From: Candidatus Melainabacteria bacterium
Lineage (GTDB): Bacteria > Cyanobacteriota > Vampirovibrionia > Obscuribacterales > Obscuribacteraceae
Reading direction: 5' to 3'
Assembly: GCA_013288645.1 (NCBI GenBank)
Contig: JABDBL010000025.1
Location: 1-36,945, forward strand
DNA: 36,945 bases
Both the position numbers and the translations under genes were made by a program. Under the pieces are notes generated by a model. It was not told the DNA's origin, made no database searches, and saw only the letters and a list, made by a program, of their open reading frames with translations. Below are positions 1 through 9,000 of this stretch, piece by piece (position 1 is the stretch's first letter; every line of letters starts with the position of its first letter).

Positions 1-1575
1 TTTGGTTTGTTTTTAAACGGAAGCGTTACTTCAGCATCGGCAATAACATTGATTGGGATTGGCCCATTTAGTGTTTCCGCAGTTCAGAACGGCCCTGGTA
101 CTATTGGCGGAGCCACTCTCAATCTTATTAATGTCAATACACCTCTTAATGAGATCAATGCACAGACCACGCTTGACACAGATGTTGCCTATTTGAATGT
201 TAACACCTATACAAACAGCACTGTCTCGATAAGCAATTCTAATAATGTAAATGTGTCTGTGCCTCAGTCTGGTGCATTTTCTCTCTCTAGCGGTGGACAA
301 ATAAATTTGACTGGCCCATCAGCGGCAACCTCTGAATTTAGCTTGTCTACTAATGCAGACCTAGCAATCAGCCAAAATATAACTGTTACCGGTCCCAGTG
401 CTCGTATTGATTTAAAATCTGGAAACACAATTATTATTGGCGATGGTGTAAGTGTTAATGCTATAGGTACATCTACTAGCGGTGGCTTAGTTCAACTAGC
501 TTTTTCAATAGCAAATGGTCCCCTGACCGTTATAAATAATGGAATCATTGAAGCATCCAATACAAATAATACTAGTGTGGTTGGATTTAATAGCGGCAGT
601 TCTCTCTACATCAATGTTACTGGTACCGGTGCAAATTTAGGCAGTCAGGTCAATTTTGGCAATCTTGATCCAACTACATTGCAGATGCAAGGACCGTTTC
701 AGATTATTGCCTCTCCTTTGACTGGTGGCTTTAGTTACGGCAATATTTATGTTCAGCAAGGTTTTATATTAGCAACAGCCGGATTCATTAGAGTTAGCGA
801 ACCGCTAATATCATCGAGTCCGTTGACGCTTTTCAATTCCAATAATCAACAGAATATGCTATATGAACAAATCGGCACACGCATAGCCATTGATTATACG
901 CCTTGGACTACTTACTGGCGTCAACCATTGCTTTATCCTCATGCATTACAAGGAGGAGTATCTTTAAACAAAATCTCTCAAACTAATTCAGCTTTATTCG
1001 CCGCTTCTGAATTTAATGCTAACGAACTCGCCGCTCTTTCGCATGCCGGAATAGTTTTTGGCCCACAAAGTAGCAATAATTTCTTTGATCTAGTTAAAGG
1101 CTATGTTCTCTTCATGCCTAACAAAGATATTCAAGTGCAAACACGCGAAGGCATTGCCTACGTACCTAAAGGCGCGGCTGCTTGGATTATGGAAACTGGT
1201 AGTGACTGTGCTATTTATGATTTGCACGATACTCTACATACCGGCGCAATAAAAGTAATCGCTAACAAAAAAGAATTCACTTTAGCACCTGGTAAAGAAT
1301 TGCTATTGACACGAAATAGCAATTCTGACTTTGCCAACCTTAATCCAGGTAATGAACTAGGTTATCGCAACGTCGGTTCAACTGATCTTGGCGATGGTGT
1401 TAAAGCCTACGTTTGTGATTTCTCAATCACCCATGGTATTGTCAACATTCCTACCATGCATAGCTTATTATCGTCCAAAGATCCATCTCAAAGAAAAATG
1501 GCTCATAGCTTATTTAAAAATGCTGCAATATTGGCAGACCTCACGGGTTACCCTGATTACGAAACTGGACAATAA
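1..1575 (+). CDS. Giant surface protein, C-terminal part (FecR-like C-terminal domain), 5' truncated by window
   Basis: The frame is open from the first base, so the N-terminus lies outside the window; about 524 residues are visible. The first ~270 residues are Ser/Thr/Asn/Gly-rich short-period repeats of the kind that form beta-helices in filamentous haemagglutinins. The last ~240 residues form a conserved domain also found at the ends of the next two genes. It opens with a YEQIG..IAIDYTPWTTYWRQPLLYP stretch (quoted with gaps) and contains a FecR-like core (VQTREGIAYVPKGAAAW, then LAPGKELLLTRN). FecR-type domains are small beta folds of signalling or surface proteins; the role here is unknown. 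The stop TAA overlaps the next ATG by one base (TAATG), so the genes are translationally coupled. The family assignment is by motif resemblance only. Confidence 0.85.
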   Translation, partial: FGLFLNGSVTSASAITLIGIGPFSVSAVQNGPGTIGGATLNLINVNTPLNEINAQTTLDTDVAYLNVNTYTNSTVSISNSNNVNVSVPQSGAFSLSSGGQINLTGPSAATSEFSLSTNADLAISQNITVTGPSARIDLKSGNTIIIGDGVSVNAIGTSTSGGLVQLAFSIANGPLTVINNGIIEASNTNNTSVVGFNSGSSLYINVTGTGANLGSQVNFGNLDPTTLQMQGPFQIIASPLTGGFSYGNIYVQQGFILATAGFIRVSEPLISSSPLTLFNSNNQQNMLYEQIGTRIAIDYTPWTTYWRQPLLYPHALQGGVSLNKISQTNSALFAASEFNANELAALSHAGIVFGPQSSNNFFDLVKGYVLFMPNKDIQVQTREGIAYVPKGAAAWIMETGSDCAIYDLHDTLHTGAIKVIANKKEFTLAPGKELLLTRNSNSDFANLNPGNELGYRNVGSTDLGDGVKAYVCDFSITHGIVNIPTMHSLLSSKDPSQRKMAHSLFKNAAILADLTGYPDYETGQ

Positions 1576-4500
1576 TGAAAAGAACATCAAAACTATTAGC
1601 AACACTGTTTATAGCTTTAACTTGGACACTACAGCCTTGCTTAGCACAAGTGCCAACACAAATTACTAATCATGTTGTTATTGGTCCGCTACCACCGGTA
1701 CCAATAACTCCCCATACACACTATCATTTTTTTGATCCGAATCAATCTGCAGGTCTGCCAATAACACACCACAACTATACTTTTGCTTCAGGAAATAACT
1801 TTTTTCACTTCCACCATCATCAGTTAAACAATAGTACTACTCAAAATAATCAAAACTCTAATAGCAACAACACTACTACTGTTACTAGTCATACTGGCGC
1901 CACCATAAGTTCTCATCATTATATAGATCTAGACCTTGCTTCTACTTCAGATAACACCAAAGCTGGCGGTTTGTTTCGTAATGGTCCAGTAGATATAAAC
2001 GTAGGCGGCAAAGAACTAGCTATAACATCTAAATCTTTAATTACTGAATCTGAAAAACTGGCTGCTATGCAAGTTTTATTCACTGGTCGCCAATCGCTCC
2101 TACTTGATTCTCAAGGTAGTGCTGATGGTGGTAGCCTTACTATTGGTTCAAGACTTTCTCAACATCTATCCAACCTCATTATACCGCAAGGGGTAAGTGT
2201 CACTGATACTTCCAAATCTGGAATTTTAAATCTGTCCGGTAATTTGAATGATTCAGGTAGTCTGAATCTAATTACTAATCATTCTATATTGAATGCCTTT
2301 TCTATTCTTGCTAGCAATATTACCGTGGGCCCAGGCGGACAACTAACTGCTGCGGGTAACCTCAATATATTTAGTCGCAGTGGCGAAATTACAAATAACG
2401 GCACAATCTCATCCATTAATGGATCCATCAATATATCTGTACCAAAAAATAGCGAGATAAATATCAATGCAAACAATGGTAATTTCACAGCCACAAATGG
2501 CAATATCAATGTTCGCAATGCCGCTTATACTGGCACAGGCAATATTAATATCAATGGTGGTAATTACTTATCGCAAAATTTAAATCTATATTCCGGCACC
2601 GGTACCATCACCGGTAATCTTGGACGAGTAACTGGCACTTTAAACTCGACAGCAGGAGAAGAACATATATATGCAGATACGGCTTTGTTTGTACTGGGAA
2701 ATAATTGTGTAACTGGTGATCCTTTATATGCCAATTCAGGCAATCTGCAAATAAATGGCACAATTTCAACAGGCGGCAATAATTTAGCGATAATTGCCGG
2801 CGGTGATATTGTTTCTGGTACAGGTGGTAATGTAGCCAATATAGTTACGGCCGGTGGCAGCGTTTGGTTAATAGCTGGCGCTGATATAACTGCATCAAGC
2901 GGCACCACGACTAGTCCAATAACTAATGGTACGACATCTCTGACCAGCGTAACTATGAAATTTGACAGCACAAAAGGCGGCAATATAGATTTTACGCCGG
3001 CGACTGCTGGCACTGTTATTAGTACAAGCGGCGGCAATGTAACTTTGCTGGCTAATTCCAACGCTGCTGGCAATGGCAATATCTGGTTTCCTACATCTAC
3101 CATTACTGTCGATTCAACCAAGTCAAATGGTGGCGGTGGCGCAGTTCTAATTGTAGCCGGTGGTAATGGCGGCACTGCACTATCTGGTGCTATTTCCCAA
3201 GCAATTCAATTGGGCCAAATTCAAACAGCCGGTTCTACAACCACCGCAACTGGTAATGTGCAGATTGCTACCGCAACACCTACTGTAACTAATGGTGGCG
3301 GCTCAGCCCCATTTTCCAGTGCCGGCAATGTAACTACCACAACTGCCTCTTTTGGTTTTGGTTCTATTACTGGTGCCGCTCAGCTTACCGTAGGCAATGT
3401 CATTACAGTCGGATATGGCGGTAGTGGCGCTAGTGGTGGTGTTGCCGGCGGTGCGGGCGGCACTATTAACATTCAATCTGGCAGCACTTTACAAACTGGC
3501 AATCTCCTTTCTTATGGAGGCGGCGGTGAAGGCGGTTATTTTTATGGTCTCTCTACTGGTGGTAATGGTGGTAATGCCGGGGCAATTACTGTAATTAGTC
3601 ATAATGGCAGTCTAACTGTTTCTAGTGAAGTAAATGCTTCAGGTGGAGGAGGTGGTGGTGGCAGTGGTAGCCCTGGTGGTAACGGCGGTAGCCAAGCCAA
3701 TATTACATTATCAGCACCAGTGGGTTCAGTTACAGCAGGCAATATATTCTCATATGCTGGTGGCAATGGTGGGGCTGGCGCGTTAGTAAATGCCGGGGGT
3801 GGCGGAGGCAGCTTTGGAGGAGGAGGCGGCGGCAGTGGAGTGTTCGATAACGGCGGTGATGGCGGTGCTGGTGGGGGAGCCGGTGCCGCTTCTGGTGGCG
3901 GCGGCGGAGTTGGAGCTGGAATGGGTAATTTTTCCCCCGGTGGCGGTGGTGGATTTAATGGTGGTGGAGCTGCTGGAGCCGGCACTACGGCAAGCGGCAC
4001 CGCTGGTAGTGCTTTAACCAGTCGCATATATGGCACCGGACAGACTGGTGGCAGTGGAGGTGCATCAAGTGGTAGTGGTGGCACTCCTAGTGGCAGCGGA
4101 AGCACCCAGCTGGCCGGCGGAGGCTCAGCAGGCACCGATGGTGATGAAGATGGCAGTGCTGCTGGTCATGGCAGTACCACTGGTGGCACATTGACAGTTA
4201 ATTTTTTCAGTAGCCATACGCTAGGTGCACTGGTAGTAGGTAATACAATATTCAACCAAACGGTCACTCTAAGTAGTTTAGATCTTACCAATACAGCTGT
4301 TCAAACCCAAATTACCAATCTTATTACATTAGGTGTATACGGTATAAGTGGTACGTTCTCAAATTTAACCATTGACGCAGGCATTTCAACCAATGCTCTA
4401 ACTTTAAATTCACTTACTGCATTCAATGTACCCAATGGGGACACTTTAACTCTAACCGGCTTCGCTAATAGTAGTCCTGTGATCACGGCTAATATTACCA

Positions 4501-6041
4501 ATACCAGCACCACCACACAGGCAATTGTTAGTGGAACAGTAAGTTTTTCCAATAGCAATAATTCAATAGGTGCAATATCCGCTACTTCTACACAAGCTGG
4601 TCCAGTCTTCTTAGTAAATAGCACAGGTACTTTAAGTTCAGACAACCAGTTAACAATAACAGCACCTACAATTCAAGACAACGGTGTTGTAAGCGCTAGC
4701 AATACTTTAAATGTAACCAGTAATGCCGGCAATATAACAGGCAGCGGAAATATGACTGGGGCAAATATTACAGTAAGTGCTAATGGTGGAATTACTTTGG
4801 CATCATCTGCACAAATAATTGGATCTAGTAGTATAGCGATAGAGGCGAATAGCCAGATTAATGTTTCGGTAGGAGCTCTTATCAGAAACACCAACGGATC
4901 AATAGCATTCACTACTACTACCGGACCTGGTAATATCAGCGTTCAAAATAACGGCACTATACAGGCTCAGGGTGCTAGTAGTATTGTTGGATTTAATGGT
5001 GGTGCTTCGGGTAGTATCGCGATTACTGGTAGCGGCAGTATTACCGGAAGTCAAGTAAATTTCGGCAATCTTAATCCAACTACATTACAAATACAATCGC
5101 CATTTGTTGTTGTTAATCCTTTTACAGGCACTTTTACATTAGGCAATATATCCGTTACACAAGGCTCAATCACAGGAACGATGCAAGTTTCTGGATCACT
5201 ACCACCGACACCATCAAGTTCAACCACGACAGTTGCAACAGGTCTTACTCCCCAACAACTTTTATTCTATGAACTGAGCTATCTAAACTTGCAGCAATCA
5301 CTACAACAGCAAGCCAATACTAAGCTCTTTGAACAAATCGGCACAAAAATTGCTATCGATTACACACCGTGGACAACTTATCCAAGACAACCGCTTTTAT
5401 ATCCATATCCTTTGCTAGGTGGTATCAGTGCTAATAAAATCTCTGATATCGGAGAAGGGTTGTTTGCTGCTTCTGAATTTAATGCCAATGAATTGACTGC
5501 CCTATCGCAAAACGGCATTGTTTTCGGACCTAAAAGTAGCACCAACTTTTTTGATCTTGTAAAAGGATTTGTGCTGTTTATGCCTAAAAACGATATTAGT
5601 GTGCAAACGCGCGAAGGGGTTGTTTTTATTCCTAAAGGTGCTATTGCCGAGATTAGAGAAACTGGATCGGATGCAGCTATTTATGACTATCACGATACTT
5701 TGCGCACTGGCGCGATTAAAGTAAAAGTCAATGAAAAAGAATTAGTTCTTGCTCCCGGTAAAGAACTACTTTTGACCAGAAATAGCACAGCTGATTTTGC
5801 GGAACTGAATCCTGGTAATAAACTCGCTTATCGCAATATAGGCAGCACCGATCTTGGTAATGGCATCAAAGGCTACATCTGCGATTTTTCGATACCCCAT
5901 GGACTTACCAATGTTCCTGTTATTCACAGTTTACTTGTCTCACATGAAAGAGTTCATAAAAAAGTAGCTCATCAGATGTTGAAAAATGCGGCCATATTAG
6001 CTGATCTCGCCGGATACCCTGAATACAATACAAGCCCCTAG
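1575..6041 (+). CDS. Giant secreted beta-helix/Gly-rich surface protein with FecR-like C-terminal domain
   Basis: A protein of 1488 residues with a clear signal peptide (positively charged start, hydrophobic core, cleavage near CLA-QV at residue ~25). Residues ~45-115 are unusually His-rich (HTHYHFF, FHFHHHQ, SSHHY). Residues ~130-600 are NG/GN-rich beta-helix-type repeats resembling filamentous haemagglutinin. Residues ~608-872 are a Gly-rich block (GGGG, GGAGG, GGNGG) reminiscent of PGRS proteins. More beta-repeats follow, then a coiled LQQSLQQQAN segment and the shared FecR-like domain (~1250-1488). It is the middle of three tandem paralogues: its start overlaps the previous stop, and the next gene starts 11 bp after its stop. 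It is probably exported and surface-exposed; adhesion is inferred. No transporter partner or cell-wall anchor is visible. Confidence 0.9.
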   Translation: MKRTSKLLATLFIALTWTLQPCLAQVPTQITNHVVIGPLPPVPITPHTHYHFFDPNQSAGLPITHHNYTFASGNNFFHFHHHQLNNSTTQNNQNSNSNNTTTVTSHTGATISSHHYIDLDLASTSDNTKAGGLFRNGPVDINVGGKELAITSKSLITESEKLAAMQVLFTGRQSLLLDSQGSADGGSLTIGSRLSQHLSNLIIPQGVSVTDTSKSGILNLSGNLNDSGSLNLITNHSILNAFSILASNITVGPGGQLTAAGNLNIFSRSGEITNNGTISSINGSINISVPKNSEININANNGNFTATNGNINVRNAAYTGTGNININGGNYLSQNLNLYSGTGTITGNLGRVTGTLNSTAGEEHIYADTALFVLGNNCVTGDPLYANSGNLQINGTISTGGNNLAIIAGGDIVSGTGGNVANIVTAGGSVWLIAGADITASSGTTTSPITNGTTSLTSVTMKFDSTKGGNIDFTPATAGTVISTSGGNVTLLANSNAAGNGNIWFPTSTITVDSTKSNGGGGAVLIVAGGNGGTALSGAISQAIQLGQIQTAGSTTTATGNVQIATATPTVTNGGGSAPFSSAGNVTTTTASFGFGSITGAAQLTVGNVITVGYGGSGASGGVAGGAGGTINIQSGSTLQTGNLLSYGGGGEGGYFYGLSTGGNGGNAGAITVISHNGSLTVSSEVNASGGGGGGGSGSPGGNGGSQANITLSAPVGSVTAGNIFSYAGGNGGAGALVNAGGGGGSFGGGGGGSGVFDNGGDGGAGGGAGAASGGGGGVGAGMGNFSPGGGGGFNGGGAAGAGTTASGTAGSALTSRIYGTGQTGGSGGASSGSGGTPSGSGSTQLAGGGSAGTDGDEDGSAAGHGSTTGGTLTVNFFSSHTLGALVVGNTIFNQTVTLSSLDLTNTAVQTQITNLITLGVYGISGTFSNLTIDAGISTNALTLNSLTAFNVPNGDTLTLTGFANSSPVITANITNTSTTTQAIVSGTVSFSNSNNSIGAISATSTQAGPVFLVNSTGTLSSDNQLTITAPTIQDNGVVSASNTLNVTSNAGNITGSGNMTGANITVSANGGITLASSAQIIGSSSIAIEANSQINVSVGALIRNTNGSIAFTTTTGPGNISVQNNGTIQAQGASSIVGFNGGASGSIAITGSGSITGSQVNFGNLNPTTLQIQSPFVVVNPFTGTFTLGNISVTQGSITGTMQVSGSLPPTPSSSTTTVATGLTPQQLLFYELSYLNLQQSLQQQANTKLFEQIGTKIAIDYTPWTTYPRQPLLYPYPLLGGISANKISDIGEGLFAASEFNANELTALSQNGIVFGPKSSTNFFDLVKGFVLFMPKNDISVQTREGVVFIPKGAIAEIRETGSDAAIYDYHDTLRTGAIKVKVNEKELVLAPGKELLLTRNSTADFAELNPGNKLAYRNIGSTDLGNGIKGYICDFSIPHGLTNVPVIHSLLVSHERVHKKVAHQMLKNAAILADLAGYPEYNTSP
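3397..4190 (+). repeat. Gly-rich low-complexity block (PGRS-like) inside the second giant protein
   Basis: About 265 codons are dominated by GGN with frequent runs of four to six Gly, broken by Ala, Ser and Asn. The DNA is a degenerate GGC/GGT/GGA repeat and locally raises GC. The first and third paralogues lack this block, so it was gained or lost as a unit. The strong periodicity keeps other frames open, giving false Pro-rich antisense ORFs. Confidence 0.8.
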
Positions 6042-6052
6042 GACCTTAGAGA

Positions 6053-9000
6053 ATGCTACGACAAAAACCAAATGCCTTTTTAATACAATTAGTTTTATTT
6101 GTTTTTCTTTGTGCGCCCTCTGTAGCACAAGTACAAACACGAGTTATGAATCATATTATTGTCGGCGCACCTACAACCGTACCAATTACTCCTCATATAC
6201 ATACTCATCAATTTTTTGATCCCTATCGATCGGGCTGTATGCCAACGATATATCATCATGATCAGACTCCTGGATCCGGTGGCGGCTTGTTCCACTTCCA
6301 CCATCACCAGCAACAAAGCCAAAATCTCGACCTCTCTTCCACTACCGATACTACAAAAGGTGGGCATTTACTAAAGAATGAATCTGTAAATATCAATGTG
6401 GGTGGTAGTCAAATGACTGTCACTTCCAACACAGCGCTGACTGAATCTGAAAAATTAGCAGTCTTACAAGTTTTATTTACCGGACATCAATCTCTTCTGC
6501 TTGATGCACAAGGCAGTGCTGATGGCGGTAGTTTAACTATTGGTCCAAGACTTTCTCAACACTTATCTAACTTAGTCATACCACAAGGTATTAGTGTTAC
6601 TGACATTTCTAAATCTGGCACTTTAAATCTGAGTGGTAATTTAAATGATTCTGGTAGCCTGAATTTAATTACTACTCGTCCTATAGTAGATACTGCAAGT
6701 ACATTTTCTATTTTGGCTAGCAATATAGTTGTTGGTTCGCAAGGACTGATTTCAACCCCTGGCAATCTCGATTTATTTTCTCGCAGTGGCGATATTACAA
6801 ATAATGGAACAATCGCATCTACTAATGGATCTATTAACATATCTGCACCAAAAACTACTGACATAAATATCAACGCAAATAATGGCACTTTTGTAGCTAA
6901 TAATGGCAATATCAATTTTCGTGAGCCAACTTATACTGGCAGCGGCAACATCAATATTAATGGCGGAAATTATTTATCTCAAAATCTAAACCTCTACTCT
7001 GGCAATGGTTCGATCACTGCCAATACGCGTGAAGTAACTGGCAATTTAAATACTCAAGCAGCCTCAGAGCATCTATTAGCCGATACAGACAACCTGAACC
7101 TAGGTAATAACACTATAAATGGTGATCCGACATTTGTCAGCACAGGCAATATTACAGTTACAGGTTCAAATACATTTACCGAAGATGTAGCAATTATCGC
7201 TGAAGGTAATATAACAGCTGGCAATAACTCGGCTGCTATTATCGATAATGGTCACAATGTAACTTTAATAGCAGGTGCAACTGTAAGTACAACCGGAACT
7301 TCAAATTCTGGCACTACGACAATTCCGACCTCCACAAATAATATTAGTGGTTCTACTGGAACTGGTAATGGTACGGGATCTTTTACAGCAACAGTGAATC
7401 CTGCTGTTCCTACTGGTGGCAATATCGATTTTACACAATCCAATGCCAGCACCGTCATAACAGCAAGCGGCGGATCTGTAACACTTCTTGCTTGTGCCAA
7501 TGGTGCTGGCACAGGAAATATTTGGTTCCCCACTACTACTACTAGTATAAATACTGCCAATAATAGCGGCACAGGCGGAGCCGTTACTGTTATAGCCGCG
7601 GGCAATGGCGGTACAGCTCAATCGGGTCCCATCTCTCAAGCAATACAATTAGGCAGCATAGTTACAGCTGCAGCTAATCAAACTGGAAACACAGTCACCA
7701 TAGTGACAGGACCTGTCGTGGTAGCTGGTGGGAGCACTGCCACATTCGATACACATGGTACTACAGCCGCCACGTTTGGCTTCAGTACGGTTAGTGGTGG
7801 TTCGATTAATCTAGGTAGTATCAATGCTAGCGGTACAGGTGGAGCTGCTCAAGTAAGCGTTTCTGGTGGTGCCAATATAAACGCTGGCGGCAACATTATT
7901 GGCAGTAGGATTACTTTCAGCGCTGGTACGAATATTACTCAATCTAGCGGCAGCCTACAAAGCCCCATCATTTCTTTGACTGCCGTAGGAAGTATTGGTA
8001 TCGGGGGCACACCTATTTCTATCAATAATGGTGGCAATGGTATTACTGAAATGCTTGCTGTTGCCCCATTGGGGAGCGTATATTTGTCTGATACTGCTCA
8101 TGAAGATATTATTTTGGGTAATGATATAAGTGCTGCCGAGCATTCTGCCGCCGGTTCCATTTTTAGTTTAAGCACTTATGGCAGTATTTATTCTGCTCCA
8201 AACAATGTGGAGACTGGCTTAGCGATTCAAGCACCGACAATATTACTCAGCTCAAGCAATGGCAATATTGTCGAAATCAGCGGTGACCATGCCGATGGCA
8301 TACAAATAAGTGGAGTTGCGTTAAATGGTGTCACTCTTTATTTCAATGCTCCACTTGCCACTGCATCTACCGGCTATGTAAGTATAATTGACAATAGCGC
8401 GGAAACTATCACCCTAAGCACGTCTAACATTAATTCTTTTGGCACTTGCGTTGCCGGCAGCCAATTGATTATAAACGCAAGCGGCAATATATTTGCCCAT
8501 GATAATACGAATCTAGCTGTTCAATCACCAGCAATCCTAGTCTCTTCAGGCGGAAGTGTTGCTGCCGATTCTTCTCATAATCCGCTATTGATTAGTGGCG
8601 GCGGCGGTGGCACGGAAATTGCAATGTTCGTATCAGGTAGTATTTATCTTCAAGACACAACTCATGAAGATGTAACTATAGTTACAGTAAATCAGGCCGG
8701 ATTTCCAACAACTGCTGGCTCAGTATTTAGTTTAAACGCTTATGGCAATATTCAAGCTACAGACACTTCCCAAGCTATCCAAGCACCTAATATTCTTCTT
8801 GTATCAACAAATGGAAACATTGCCACAACTGGCACAACACCTATGTCGATCGGTAATGGTACTAGTGGTATTACGCTTTATGCTTCTGCAACAAACGGCA
8901 GCGTATATTTAACTGACACCGGCAATGAAAATGTCACGTTAACCACAGCCGCAACTACTGGCACGTCAACAGCCAGCTCCACTTTTAGTTTAAATACTGG

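Noticed and set aside
2564..3175. 203-codon minus-strand ORF
   Set aside because: Antisense to the repetitive stalk of the second giant protein; no ribosome binding site and a biased Val/Pro/Leu composition like other shadows here.
3599..4135. Pro-rich minus-strand ORF of 178 codons
   Set aside because: It is the antisense shadow of the Gly-rich repeat; GGN codons read backwards give Pro/Ala-rich sequence.
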